From: Vibrio porteresiae DSM 19223
Lineage (GTDB): Bacteria > Pseudomonadota > Gammaproteobacteria > Enterobacterales > Vibrionaceae
Assembly: GCF_024347055.1 (NCBI RefSeq)
Contig: NZ_AP024895.1
Span: forward strand, 62,001-126,000
DNA: 64,000 bases
Direction: 5' to 3'
The translations under genes and the position numbers were made by a program. The notes under the pieces were generated by a model. It was not told the DNA's origin. It saw only the letters and a program-made list of their open reading frames with translations, and ran no database searches. How positions within the stretch are numbered: position 1 is the stretch's first letter; each line of letters opens with the position of its first letter. Below, in pieces: positions 19,375 to 29,074 of the stretch.

Positions 19375-20328
19375 ATGGAAAACACCCCCAGATTTCCCCT
19401 AGCATGGTTGCTTAGCTTTTCCTTAGCCGCTGCGCCATTTGCTATGCCTTCAAATGCTCAGGCTCAAGATTTTTTGTGTGATGCTCATCAGGCAAGTAGT
19501 GATGAGTTACCCGTCCTTGATAAAGCGTGTCCTATTGGTCAAGGACTGTGGGGGAACAGCAAACCCAAAGATCCCAATGCGCAGTTTTGGATTCAATGCG
19601 GCATGCTAGATGGTCGTCTGCCCCTGGAAACAGCAAAGCCTCTCTATCGTCAAATCACGACCGATATTTGGCTCAAACCAGAAGATAAAGGGACTCGTTG
19701 TCTTATTGGCCCATATAAAGAGTTTGCTGCAGCTCAAGCTGATCTTGCTCGCGTACGTTCATTACCCAATTACAAACAAGCTTTTATTCGTGAAGTCTCG
19801 CAACATGTCACGACCTCTCCTGCCGTTACCAAACCGGTAAGTGTAACGCCTGATAAGGCAAAGCCTGTGACGCCATCAAAAAAGGTGACCACCAAAATGC
19901 TCCCGGAGATTAAACCGAAAGTTACGAGAGTAGTGGTGCCGAAAACAACCGGTAAAGCTGTTGCAGCGGCTAAACCAGTGCCTAAAGTGATGCCGAGTAT
20001 CCGTCGCCAAACCGAAGTCGATGGTCTTGCATTTGCGCTACCGTATCTCAATGATGAAAAAATTCAGTTTTATATGGAGTGGGATCTGCCTTGGAACCGA
20101 CTCAATTATGATGACGCAGAGAAAATGTGCAGTCAGATTAAGATGCGTTTAGTCACCGAAAATGAGTGGCAACAGCTGCTGGATGCGAAAGTGATGGAAA
20201 GTGGTAAGTGGCCAATGAATCTACCTTACTGGGGATGGAATAAAAAAGGGCTATTTACCAATGGTAAGACGACGACTTTAAAAGGTTCTTCATTGCTGAA
20301 CGTGATTTGTGTGGTGAAGCGTAGTTAA
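19375..20328 (+). CDS. Exported SPOR-domain protein
   Basis: About 317 residues. The signal peptide MENTPRFPLAWLLSFSLAAA runs to ...NAQA before QDFLC. Residues about 55-145 look like a SPOR peptidoglycan-binding repeat (FWIQCGMLDGRLPLETAKPL, then RCLIGPYKEFAAAQADLARVR). A Lys/Pro/Val/Thr-rich linker follows (about 145-210), and then a C-terminal segment (about 225-317) with FYMEWDLPWNRLNYDDAEKM and Trp-rich LPYWGWNKKGLF that I cannot name. The start at 19375 is chosen for GGAG six bases upstream. Probably binds septal or denuded peptidoglycan; the exact role is unknown. Confidence 0.75.
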   Translation: MENTPRFPLAWLLSFSLAAAPFAMPSNAQAQDFLCDAHQASSDELPVLDKACPIGQGLWGNSKPKDPNAQFWIQCGMLDGRLPLETAKPLYRQITTDIWLKPEDKGTRCLIGPYKEFAAAQADLARVRSLPNYKQAFIREVSQHVTTSPAVTKPVSVTPDKAKPVTPSKKVTTKMLPEIKPKVTRVVVPKTTGKAVAAAKPVPKVMPSIRRQTEVDGLAFALPYLNDEKIQFYMEWDLPWNRLNYDDAEKMCSQIKMRLVTENEWQQLLDAKVMESGKWPMNLPYWGWNKKGLFTNGKTTTLKGSSLLNVICVVKRS

Positions 20329-20356
20329 CTCGCTGAGTCGAAAAGATACCCAACAA

Positions 20357-20378
20357 AAAGCCCCGCATGCGGGGCTTT
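20357..20378. terminator. Convergent terminator
   Basis: Perfect palindrome AAAGCCCCGC/ATGC/GGGGCTTT with a T-run on the minus strand. It separates the SPOR gene (plus) from the efflux operon (minus) and can serve both. Confidence 0.85.
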
Positions 20379-20402
20379 GCTATTGGCATCAGAACAGTAG
20401 GA

Positions 20403-21854
20403 TTAGTACTGATCTTTGACTTCTTTAACTGCTTCATCAACGGAAGTTGATTTCTCATGGTCTGCTGCAGTCCAACCACCACCTAATGCTTTGAATAGGG
20501 AGATACGGCTAGTAAGCAGGTTCAAGTGAGCGGATAGTTCACTTTCACGGGCACTGAACAGAGAGCGCTGAGCGTCTAACAAGTCGATATAGCTGTCGTT
20601 ACCTTTCTGGTAACGCATTTGTGCTAAGTCGTAATAATCTTTGTTCGCATCTAAGTTGGCTTTCTGCGCTTTCCACTCTTCCATGTAGTATTCCTGACCT
20701 AGCAAGGCGTCAGACACCTCTTTAAAGCCAGTTTCAATCGCTTCTTGGTAAGCAATCACAGAAGATTGTTTTGCAATTTTTGCCACATCTAAGCTTGCTG
20801 AGTTGCTGCCCCAATCAAAGATTGGCAATGAGATTGAAGGTGCAAATGTCCAGTAACCAGAATCGGAGCTAAATAGGTTGCTCATTGAGCTACTCATTGT
20901 CCCTGCTCCAGCGGTTAGGCTGATAGTCGGGAAGAATGCCGCACGAGCAGCACCGATATTGGCGTTGTTAGCTTTTAACGTATGTTCAGCCGCAAGGATA
21001 TCTGGGCGATGTAAAATCAGGTCTGAAGTGACACCGGTTTTAAGTTCAGACAGCATCTTGCCATCTTCATCAGGAAGACGGTCACGATTTTCCCATTTGA
21101 CTGGAGCACCAACGAGCTGACGCAACGTGTTTTTCTGTTGAGCGACGGCGAGTTTGTATTGCGCTGCAGTAGCACGAGCACTGTGGAGTGCCGTTTTACT
21201 TTGTGCAAGGGTAAGTGCATCGCTGTAACCCGCTTTGTAACGAGTTTCAACCAGTTGCAACGTTTGTTGATACGCTTTTACAGTATCTTCAGTAAGTTCC
21301 AACAGCTCTTGGTCAGTAATCAATGTCATGTAAGCAGAAGCTACTTCAGCCACTAAACTAATCACTGCGCTGCGGCGACTTTCATCAGAAGATAGGTAAG
21401 ACTCTAATGCTTCATCACTTAAGCTTTTCACGCGGCCAAATAGGTCAAGTTCATAGCTGGTGATGCCCAATGTCGCTTGATCGGTTGTGCTGTAGTTTTT
21501 ACCAGCACCGGTATACGCATCGGATGTTCTAGTACGAGTAAAACTACCCGCTGCGTTTAGACCAGGATAACGAGCTGCATCTTGAATACGGTATTGCGCT
21601 TTTAAGGTCGCAACACTAAGGACTGTTTGCTTCAAGTCTTTGTTGTTTTTCAGCGCGGCTTCAATCAGCTGTTGCAGATGTTCATCGGCCATGAAATTGC
21701 GCCAATCTGGTAGGGCAGTTTCCGCTTCTTTTTGCGCGCTCGTTTCTGACCAACCCTGTTGCTCGGTTGTTGAGCCTGGTTGGTCATAGTCTGGTGCCAT
21801 GCTACAGCCGCTAAGCGCGGCTGCAATGATCAGTGGTAACAGTTTAATTTGCAT
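20403..21854 (-). CDS. RND efflux outer-membrane lipoprotein channel (OprM/NodT family)
   Basis: Outer-membrane exit duct of the tripartite pump encoded just upstream. 483 residues. Lipoprotein signal MQIKLLPLIIAAALSGC gives a lipid-modified Cys17. Two long helical repeats typical of the family follow, with LPDWRNFMADEHLQQLIEAAL and RYPGLNAAGSFTRTRT, then ELDLFGRVKSLSDEALESYL and HRPDILAAEHTLKANNANIG. Its start overlaps the RND gene stop by 11 bases, so translation is coupled. Last gene of the three-gene operon. Confidence 0.93.
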   Translation of the reverse strand: MQIKLLPLIIAAALSGCSMAPDYDQPGSTTEQQGWSETSAQKEAETALPDWRNFMADEHLQQLIEAALKNNKDLKQTVLSVATLKAQYRIQDAARYPGLNAAGSFTRTRTSDAYTGAGKNYSTTDQATLGITSYELDLFGRVKSLSDEALESYLSSDESRRSAVISLVAEVASAYMTLITDQELLELTEDTVKAYQQTLQLVETRYKAGYSDALTLAQSKTALHSARATAAQYKLAVAQQKNTLRQLVGAPVKWENRDRLPDEDGKMLSELKTGVTSDLILHRPDILAAEHTLKANNANIGAARAAFFPTISLTAGAGTMSSSMSNLFSSDSGYWTFAPSISLPIFDWGSNSASLDVAKIAKQSSVIAYQEAIETGFKEVSDALLGQEYYMEEWKAQKANLDANKDYYDLAQMRYQKGNDSYIDLLDAQRSLFSARESELSAHLNLLTSRISLFKALGGGWTAADHEKSTSVDEAVKEVKDQY

Positions 21855-24800
21855 CTTTGGTCTCCTCTACCGGAGTGCTTTCACCAATTTTATGCGGTTT
21901 GGTTTTGAATAGGCGCATAACAATGACGAAGAATACCGGTACAAAGAAAATCGATAGAATCGTTGCTGAAAGCATACCACCTACCACACCCCAACCGATG
22001 GCGTTACGGCTTGCCGCACCAGCACCAGTACTCAAGGCTAGAGGTAACACACCTAAGATAAACGCAAAGGATGTCATCATGATTGGACGAAGACGCATAC
22101 GACACGCATCTACCGTCGCTTTAATCAAGTCCGTACCCTCATCGTAAAGTGCTTTCGCAAATTCTACGATCAAGATGGCGTTCTTAGCTGACAAACCAAT
22201 GGTGGTTAACAAGCCCACTTGGAAGTAAACGTCGTTTGATAGACTCTTCAAGGTTGCTGCCAATACCGCACCCAAGATACCTAGTGGAACCACTAGCATA
22301 ACTGAGAATGGTACACTCCAGCTCTCGTATAGTGCCGCTAGAGAGAGGAATACAATCAACAATGAAATACCGTATAGCAAGCCAGAATTAGCTGCTGATT
22401 GGCGTTCTTGGTAGGAAATACCACCCCATTCAACACCAATACCTGCTGGTAACTTCGCAACGATTTTTTCAATTTCTGCCATCGCTTCACCGGAACTGCG
22501 ACCTTGAGCCGCTGCACCTTGGATGTTCATTGATGGAGAACCGTTGAAACGTTCCAAACGAGGTGAACCGTAATCCCAGTGATAACTTGCAAAAGCACCA
22601 AATGGAACCATTTCACCATCACTGTTACGTACGTGCCACAATTCCAAATCTTTTGGATTCATACGGTAAGGCGCATCGGCTTGAACGTATACTTTTTTGA
22701 TACGGCCATTGTCGATGAAGTCGTTAACATAACTTGAACCCCAAGCGGTCGAAAGCATCGAGTTGATGTCACTGACGGCAACGCCCATCGCCATGGCTTT
22801 TTCATAGTCAATATCTATGTTGAACTGCGGACCATCTTCCATACCGTTTGGACGAACAGAGGTCAGGATTGGATCTTGAGCCGCCATACCTAACAATTGG
22901 TTACGCGCTTGCAGCAGTTTGTCATGGCCTAAGTTACCACGGTCAACCAAGTATGCGTCAAAACCACTTGAAGTACCTAGGCTAGGCACTGCAGGCAAGT
23001 TAAAGGCGAATGCTTGAGCTTCTTTAATTGTAGAGAAGAATCCCCAAGCGCGACCAATCATGGCATTAACTGACTGATCTGGATTAGGGCGTTCACTCCA
23101 GTCTTTCAGCTTAACGAAAGCCATCCCCATGTTTTGACCGCTACCTGCAAAACTAAAGCCTGCGATAGTAAAGATAGAATCAATGTTATCTTTCTCTTTG
23201 GTGAGGAAGTAATCGTTGATCTTCTTATTCACTTCCAGAGTACGCTCTTGGCTAGCTCCAGTAGGTAAGGTAACCATTGCCATGATAACGCCTTGGTCCT
23301 CTTCAGGAAGGAATGAGGTTGGTAGGCGTTGCCACAACATCGTCAAACCACCAACGATGACCACATAGACGATCACATAACGCAGTTTTTTCGATAGGCT
23401 CTTAGAAACGAAACGTTGGTAACGGTCAGTTCCTGAGTTAAAGGCGTTGTTGAACCAAGCAAATGGGCCTTTAGTGATATGAACTTCACCTTTGCTGCGT
23501 GGTTTCAAGATGGTTGCACACAATGCTGGGGTCAAAATCATGGCCACCAACACAGATAGAATCATCGCTGATACGATAGTCAAAGAGAACTGACGATAAA
23601 TCGCACCTGATGCGCCACCAAAGAAGGCCATTGGAATGAATACCGCACTCAATACAAGAGCGATACCAATCAGAGCCCCGGTGATTTGTCCCATGGATTT
23701 ACGTGTGGCTTCGAGCGGCGACAAGCCGTCCTCTTCCATAACACGTTCCACGTTTTCCACCACCACGATGGCATCGTCCACCAGCAAGCCGATGGCCAGC
23801 ACCAGACCAAACATGGTCAAGGTGTTAATTGAGTAACCAAAACTTGCCATAATACCGAAGGTACCCAACAGCACCACTGGTACAGCGATGGTTGGAATCA
23901 AGGTAGCACGGAAGTTTTGTAGGAACACAAACATAACGATAAAGACCAATACAACCGCTTCAATCAGGGTGTGTAATACTTCTTCAATCGAAATTTTAAT
24001 GAAAGGAGTGGTGTCATATGGGTACACTACTTTCATTGAACTTGGGAAGAACTCTTGCAGCTCTGCCATTTTTGCTTTTACTAGCGTAGCGGTATTCAGT
24101 GCGTTAGCGCCACTTGACAGTTTGATAGCGATACCACTAGCGTAGTTACCATTAAACTTAGCAACTGCGGAGTAGCTTTCACCACCAATTTCTACACGAC
24201 CCACATCTTTCACTCGTACTTGAGATCCATCGTTTTGTACAGTTAACAGAATGTTCTCAAACTGTTCTACTGTGCTGAGTCGGCCTTGTGCGGTAATGGT
24301 TGCGCTAATTTGTTGACCTGGAACCGCTGGAGTACCACCAAGTGAACCCACAGAGACTTGAGTGTTTTGGCTAGAAATCGCAGAGGTAACGTCACTTGGT
24401 GTTAGACCAAACTTGTTTAGTTTGTTTGGATCTAACCAAATACGCATTGAGTGCTGCGCACCAAATACTTGAACGTCACCTACCCCTTGAACACGGCTAA
24501 GTGAGTCTTTTACGTTGGATACCACGTAGTCAGACAACTCATAGTTGTTCATTGAGCCATCGGTTGAGATAAAACCAACCACCATCAAGAAACTATCGGT
24601 TGATTTGGCAACGGTAATACCATTATCTACGACAGAGTCTGGCAGAGTCGATTCCACCGCACTCAGTTTGTTTTGTACTTGTACCTGCGCAATGTCAGGG
24701 TCAGTACCAGTATTAAACGTCAACTGGATTTGGAAACTACCAGAAGAGTCACTACTTGATGACATATAAAGCAGGTTATCGATACCGTTCATGTTCTGTT

Positions 24801-24996
24801 CGACAACCTGGGTTACGCTACTTTCCACCGTTTTCGCTGACGCACCAGTATACGTACCGGAGATAGTCACGGACGGAGGAGCAATTTGCGGGTATTGCTC
24901 GATAGGCAAGGTTTCTACGGATAGAATCCCGCCGAGCATGATGAGAATCGCGATAACCCACGCAAAGATGGGTCTATCTATGAAAAAACGAGCCAT
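21844..24996 (-). CDS. AcrB/MexB-type RND efflux transporter
   Basis: Multidrug proton antiporter of 1050 residues, HAE1 family. N-terminus MARFFIDRPIFAWVIAILIM is AcrB-like, followed by LPIEQYPQIAPPSV. The TM4 proton relay pair lies in LAIGLLVDDAIVVVENV and the TM10 Lys in GLSAKNAILIVEFAK. A long beta-hairpin for docking is expected in the second periplasmic domain. It lies 12 bases after the adaptor gene and is closer to AcrB/MexB than to the vexB-like gene at 5628, so the window encodes two distinct RND pumps. I do not assign a vex/vme name. Confidence 0.93.
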   Translation of the reverse strand: MARFFIDRPIFAWVIAILIMLGGILSVETLPIEQYPQIAPPSVTISGTYTGASAKTVESSVTQVVEQNMNGIDNLLYMSSSSDSSGSFQIQLTFNTGTDPDIAQVQVQNKLSAVESTLPDSVVDNGITVAKSTDSFLMVVGFISTDGSMNNYELSDYVVSNVKDSLSRVQGVGDVQVFGAQHSMRIWLDPNKLNKFGLTPSDVTSAISSQNTQVSVGSLGGTPAVPGQQISATITAQGRLSTVEQFENILLTVQNDGSQVRVKDVGRVEIGGESYSAVAKFNGNYASGIAIKLSSGANALNTATLVKAKMAELQEFFPSSMKVVYPYDTTPFIKISIEEVLHTLIEAVVLVFIVMFVFLQNFRATLIPTIAVPVVLLGTFGIMASFGYSINTLTMFGLVLAIGLLVDDAIVVVENVERVMEEDGLSPLEATRKSMGQITGALIGIALVLSAVFIPMAFFGGASGAIYRQFSLTIVSAMILSVLVAMILTPALCATILKPRSKGEVHITKGPFAWFNNAFNSGTDRYQRFVSKSLSKKLRYVIVYVVIVGGLTMLWQRLPTSFLPEEDQGVIMAMVTLPTGASQERTLEVNKKINDYFLTKEKDNIDSIFTIAGFSFAGSGQNMGMAFVKLKDWSERPNPDQSVNAMIGRAWGFFSTIKEAQAFAFNLPAVPSLGTSSGFDAYLVDRGNLGHDKLLQARNQLLGMAAQDPILTSVRPNGMEDGPQFNIDIDYEKAMAMGVAVSDINSMLSTAWGSSYVNDFIDNGRIKKVYVQADAPYRMNPKDLELWHVRNSDGEMVPFGAFASYHWDYGSPRLERFNGSPSMNIQGAAAQGRSSGEAMAEIEKIVAKLPAGIGVEWGGISYQERQSAANSGLLYGISLLIVFLSLAALYESWSVPFSVMLVVPLGILGAVLAATLKSLSNDVYFQVGLLTTIGLSAKNAILIVEFAKALYDEGTDLIKATVDACRMRLRPIMMTSFAFILGVLPLALSTGAGAASRNAIGWGVVGGMLSATILSIFFVPVFFVIVMRLFKTKPHKIGESTPVEETKDAN

Positions 24997-25008
24997 AAAA
25001 CAGAGTCC

Positions 25009-26169
25009 CTATTTTTTGTCTACTGCTTTCGGTGCGACTAAGCTACCGGTTTGGATTTTTTGTAGGCCTGTTACGATGACCTGTTCACCGTCTTTCACGC
25101 CACTAGTTACCAACCAGTTTTGACCAATCACTTGATCTGCCTCGACAACGCGGTCTTCAACTTTATTGTCACTGCTTACGATGTTGATGTGAGCACGGCC
25201 TTGAGTATCACGAGATACAGCGGCTTGTGGAACGAGGAAAGCATTCGCTTTGTAGTCCACAGGAACGGTTGCACGTACGTACAGGCCAGGTAGAAGAGTG
25301 TCGTCTGGGTTAGGTAACAGAGCACGGATGTTAACGGTACCAGTAGTTTCGTTAACGGTGACATCAGCAAACTGTAGGGTTGCTTCTTGTTTGATCTCTG
25401 TGCCGTCATCAAGGGTTAGCTTAATGCCGCTCAGTTTTTGGTTCTCTTGACTTGTTTCTCCGCTTTGCGCTTTAGCACGCTGACGCAGTTTCAACACAGT
25501 GCTACTAGGTTGAGAAAGGTCAACATAAAGTGGGTCTAACTGTTGAATAGTGGCTAAAGCAGTAGTTTGGCTAGCGGTAACCAATGCACCTTCAGTCACA
25601 CTAGATTTACCAATGCGGCCAGAAATTGGTGCTTTAATTTTGGTGTAGTCCAAATTAATTTGCGCTGTTTTAACCGCCGCTTGAGCTGCAAGAACAGAGG
25701 CTTGCGCAGCGCGGTAAGTTGCCATCGCATCTTCGTAATCTTGCTCACTGATTGCGCGGTTTTTCACTAGGTCAGCATAGCGGTCAGCTTGAAGCTTTGA
25801 TTTTTCTAGAGTTGCTTGAGCAGAAGCTAAATCTGCTTTTGCACTTTCTAGGCTCGCTTCGTAAGTCGCTGGGTCGATTTGATAAAGTACGTCGCCCTGT
25901 TTAACAGAACTGCCTTCAACAAATAGACGTTTAATGATGATCCCTTCAACTTGTGGGCGAACTTCGGCAACGCGGTAAGCACTTGTACGTCCTGGAAGTT
26001 TATCAGTGATTTCAACTGGTTGAGGGTGTAGAACCACAGTATCAACGGCGACAGCTTGTGGTTGTTGGGAAGTGACGTTTTCTGAGGTTTCCTTTTGGCA
26101 ACCTGTCAATGCCAACGCTAAACCTATGGCAATCATAGAGTTGCGGTATCTAGGCAAGACTTTCGTCAT
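25009..26169 (-). CDS. AcrA/MexA-type periplasmic adaptor lipoprotein
   Basis: Membrane fusion protein of the tripartite pump; 386 residues. Lipobox LALTGC puts the lipidated Cys at residue 24, as in AcrA and MexA. Domain order: PGRTSAYRVAEVRPQVEGII (lipoyl half), a helical hairpin about residues 100-170 (SAKADLASAQATLEKSKLQA, NRAISEQDYEDAMATYRAAQ), IKAPISGRIGKSSVTEGALV, then barrel domains. AGGAGA precedes the ATG. First gene of the operon, preceded by a perfect 14-base palindrome. Confidence 0.93.
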   Translation of the reverse strand: MTKVLPRYRNSMIAIGLALALTGCQKETSENVTSQQPQAVAVDTVVLHPQPVEITDKLPGRTSAYRVAEVRPQVEGIIIKRLFVEGSSVKQGDVLYQIDPATYEASLESAKADLASAQATLEKSKLQADRYADLVKNRAISEQDYEDAMATYRAAQASVLAAQAAVKTAQINLDYTKIKAPISGRIGKSSVTEGALVTASQTTALATIQQLDPLYVDLSQPSSTVLKLRQRAKAQSGETSQENQKLSGIKLTLDDGTEIKQEATLQFADVTVNETTGTVNIRALLPNPDDTLLPGLYVRATVPVDYKANAFLVPQAAVSRDTQGRAHINIVSSDNKVEDRVVEADQVIGQNWLVTSGVKDGEQVIVTGLQKIQTGSLVAPKAVDKK

Positions 26170-26182
26170 AGTTTATCTCCTG

Positions 26183-26196
26183 ATAACAATTGTTAT
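26183..26196. promoter_or_regulatory. Perfect 14-bp palindrome before the efflux operon
   Basis: ATAACAATTGTTAT lies a few bases upstream of the Shine-Dalgarno of the adaptor gene. It could be an operator for a MarR-, TetR- or LysR-type regulator placed to block transcription, or a short mRNA hairpin that masks the ribosome site. No regulator gene is adjacent. Confidence 0.5.
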
Positions 26197-26690
26197 GGTG
26201 CTCACCGCTAACTTTAGTTGCAAGTAACAACTTATAGGACAGATTAAGCACATTAGTCTTTCTAAACGTGAATTACGGTAAGTGAAGAAATTAGACAGAA
26301 TACACAAATTCTAGTCGAAGGAGGGTTAATGCGTGGTTAACACTCCCTGTGACTGCCCGCTTGTATTGCATCATGCTTGTTAGTATGAAATTTAAACAGA
26401 ATAACGTTTCAGATGCATTTCGCAAGGCATTTAACATCGGATAATCTGCCTGTTTTAACTGCATAACTCAATGCGCACTCTCAAAATTAATCACTTGATT
26501 TATAGTAATAACTCAGTACAAATCAAAATTGATAAGAGTATAAATCTGAAAATTATTAACATGATAAATAATTATACTGTTTACCTGTGCTGTAAAATGT
26601 TACGTAGACGATAACTCTCTTTCACTATGTTTACCGAGTGAAAACGATAAAAAAGTAAACTAGAGTAAAAATAGGAGAGAAAAGAGTAAA
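26197..26690. other. AT-rich gap between the efflux operon and gor
   Basis: About 500 bases without a supportable gene. It presumably holds the efflux operon promoter reading leftward; TATAAG on the minus strand near 26231-26240 is one -10 candidate. The AT richness and lack of coding fit the edge of a variable locus. Confidence 0.45.
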
Positions 26691-26718
26691 AAGCATGGCT
26701 AAACAGGTAGCCATGCTT
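26691..26718 (-). terminator. Intrinsic terminator after gor
   Basis: Stem AAGCATGGCTA / TAGCCATGCTT with a six-base loop; on the minus strand it is followed by TTTTACTCTTTT. It lies 18 bases past the gor stop. Confidence 0.85.
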
Positions 26719-26735
26719 GCAGAAAGGGTTGCGAC

Positions 26736-28091
26736 TTAACGCATTGTTACAAATTCTTCAGAGCCTGTTGGGTGGATAGCAACAACAGAATCGAAGTCTG
26801 TTTTGGTTGCGCCCATTTTCATTGCTACGCCAAAGCCTTGGATCATTTCATCCATAGCAAAGCCAATGCCGTGGAGGCCAACAACTTTCTCTTCAGGGCC
26901 CGCACAAACCAGTTTCATTTTGCATGGTTGACGATGTTGAGTAACCGCTGTGTACATGGCTGTAAAGCCTGATTTATACACTTTTACGTTCGCTTCGCCA
27001 TATTGAGCAATCGCTTCTGGTTCGGTTAGACCGATAGTGCCAATCGGTGGGTGACTAAAGACCACGGTTGGAACCAAGTTGTAGTCCATTTTCGCGTCTT
27101 TTTTACCGTTGAATAGGCGCTCAGATAATTGACGACCCGCTTTAACAGCGACTGGAGTCAATTCAATGCCGCCTTCCATGATGTCACCAACACAGTATAT
27201 GCCCGGAACATTGGTATTTTGGAACTCATCCACTTTGATGAAACCACGGTCGTTAGTGGCAACACCAGTCGCAGATAAGTTGATGGCATCTGTGGTTGGC
27301 TCACGACCGATCGCCCAAATCAGTTGGTCGACATTTTGGCTATGGCCATTTTCAAACGTCACCGTTAGGCTGCCGTCTGCTTCTTTAACCACTTCTTTAG
27401 GAATGCTGTGGGTATGCAGTTTTGGTCCTTCAGTGTTCATCACTTCAACCAATGTTTCGATGATCATTGGATCGAATGAACGCAGAGGTGATTCTTTACG
27501 ACAGAATAGGTGCGTTTCAGTGCCAAGGGCATTCAACACGCCAGCGATTTCAACCGCAATGTAACCCGCACCAATGACGGCAACGCGTTTTGGCTGTTCG
27601 TTCAAATCGAAGAAGCCATTTGAATCAATACCGTATTCTGCACCAGGAATAGCTGGAATACTTGGGCGTCCACCAACGGCAATAAGAATGTGGTCTGCGG
27701 TGTATTGTTCACCGTTCACTTCGACTGTTTTTGCATCAACAAATTTCGCAAAGCCTTTGATCACTTCGATTTTGTTGTTACCAAGAACACGTTCGTAAGA
27801 TTGGTGAATACGACCAATGTAAGCTTGACGGCTTTCTACGAGTTTTGACCAATCGAACTTGTGGATTTCTACGTCGAAGCCGTAATCAGCAGCGTATAGG
27901 TTCATGGCTTCAGCCACTTGAGCACCATGCCACATCACTTTCTTTGGCACGCAGCCAACGTTGACACAAGTACCACCAAGGTCTTTAGTTTCAATCAGCG
28001 CTACTTTAGCACCGTACATGGCTGCTCGGTTTGCAGAAGCGATACCGCCGCTGCCGCCACCAATACAGATATAATCGAAATGCGTTGCCAT
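26736..28091 (-). CDS. gor: Glutathione reductase
   Basis: NADPH-dependent FAD flavoenzyme that keeps glutathione reduced in the cytoplasm. 451 residues. FAD motif GGGSGG at residues 11-16; redox-active cysteines 42 and 47 in GGTCVNVGCVPKK; NADPH Rossmann GAGYIAVEIAGVL; second FAD contact GIYCVGDI; catalytic His in the C-terminal AIHPTGSEEF. The start at 28091 (MATHFDYICIGGG) has GGAG eight bases upstream; an ATG 12 bases earlier is less likely. Adjacent to rlmJ and prlC, as in E. coli. Confidence 0.97.
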   Translation of the reverse strand: MATHFDYICIGGGSGGIASANRAAMYGAKVALIETKDLGGTCVNVGCVPKKVMWHGAQVAEAMNLYAADYGFDVEIHKFDWSKLVESRQAYIGRIHQSYERVLGNNKIEVIKGFAKFVDAKTVEVNGEQYTADHILIAVGGRPSIPAIPGAEYGIDSNGFFDLNEQPKRVAVIGAGYIAVEIAGVLNALGTETHLFCRKESPLRSFDPMIIETLVEVMNTEGPKLHTHSIPKEVVKEADGSLTVTFENGHSQNVDQLIWAIGREPTTDAINLSATGVATNDRGFIKVDEFQNTNVPGIYCVGDIMEGGIELTPVAVKAGRQLSERLFNGKKDAKMDYNLVPTVVFSHPPIGTIGLTEPEAIAQYGEANVKVYKSGFTAMYTAVTQHRQPCKMKLVCAGPEEKVVGLHGIGFAMDEMIQGFGVAMKMGATKTDFDSVVAIHPTGSEEFVTMR

Positions 28092-28234
28092 TACTTTCTC
28101 CATTTGTTGGCTAACTTAGTTATCGCGTTGAGCACGAACTCTGTCTAAGCTGACCATTTTTCATTCATAATCTTGTGAGATTGGGGTTCTTGGGAGTAAC
28201 TCAAGCGAACCCACAAATTTTCATCTCACAGCGG

Positions 28235-29074
28235 TTATTCGGGAACAATCCACTCTACTTTATAGTGACCAGTTGCTGGTGCAATAGCTTCTTTTAGGAA
28301 AGGTAAAATAGTTTGCATCTGGCTTTCCAGTTTCCACGGTGGGTTAATCACGATCATGCCTGATGCCGTCATACCACGTTCGTTGGTGTCTGGTGACACG
28401 CCCAGTTCAATTTGCAGGATTTTACGGATACCTAAGTTTTCCAGACCTTCGATCATGTCTTCGATATCGCAGCGGTTTACTACCGGATACCAAATGGCAT
28501 AAATGCCAGTTGCCCAACGTTTGTAGCTTTGACCGATAGCGTTAACCACATCGCGATACTCACGAGCCAGTTCATACGGTGGATCAATCAACACCAAACC
28601 GCGACGCTCTTGCGGTGGCAAGCTGGCTTTTAAGCGCGCGAAACCATCTTCTTTGAAGATATGAACTTGGCGATCACGAGCAAACTCTTGTTCCAATAAA
28701 GGATAGTCGCTTGGGTGCAGTTCTGTCAGCACCATGCGATCTTGAGGACGCAGGTGAGCGCGCGCCACACGTGGCGAACCAGGGTAGTAGCGCAATTCGC
28801 CATCTTGGTTGAGTGCTTTAATCGCATCAAGATAGTCTTGAATGTCCTCTGGTGTTTGAGGTTGTTGCCAAATTCGCGCAATACCTTGTTTGTATTCACC
28901 GGTTTTTTCTGACCATTCATGAGTCAAATCGTAACGGCCAACACCTGAGTGTGTGTCGTGATATACAAAAGGTTTCTCTTTTTGTTGCAGAGATGTCAGG
29001 ATAAGACTTTGCACAATGTGCTTGACCACATCGGCGTGGTTACCTGCGTGGAAACTGTGTCGATAACTTAGCAA
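28235..29074 (-). CDS. rlmJ: 23S rRNA (adenine2030-N6)-methyltransferase RlmJ
   Basis: SAM-dependent N6-methylation of A2030 in 23S rRNA. 279 residues, the family length. The N-terminus MLSYRHSFHAGNHADVVKHI is the RlmJ signature, THSGVGRYDL contributes the SAM site, and the catalytic DPPY motif is at residues 164-167 (LIDPPYELA). It lies in the conserved gor-rlmJ-prlC neighbourhood, divergent from prlC. Confidence 0.95.
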   Translation of the reverse strand: MLSYRHSFHAGNHADVVKHIVQSLILTSLQQKEKPFVYHDTHSGVGRYDLTHEWSEKTGEYKQGIARIWQQPQTPEDIQDYLDAIKALNQDGELRYYPGSPRVARAHLRPQDRMVLTELHPSDYPLLEQEFARDRQVHIFKEDGFARLKASLPPQERRGLVLIDPPYELAREYRDVVNAIGQSYKRWATGIYAIWYPVVNRCDIEDMIEGLENLGIRKILQIELGVSPDTNERGMTASGMIVINPPWKLESQMQTILPFLKEAIAPATGHYKVEWIVPE

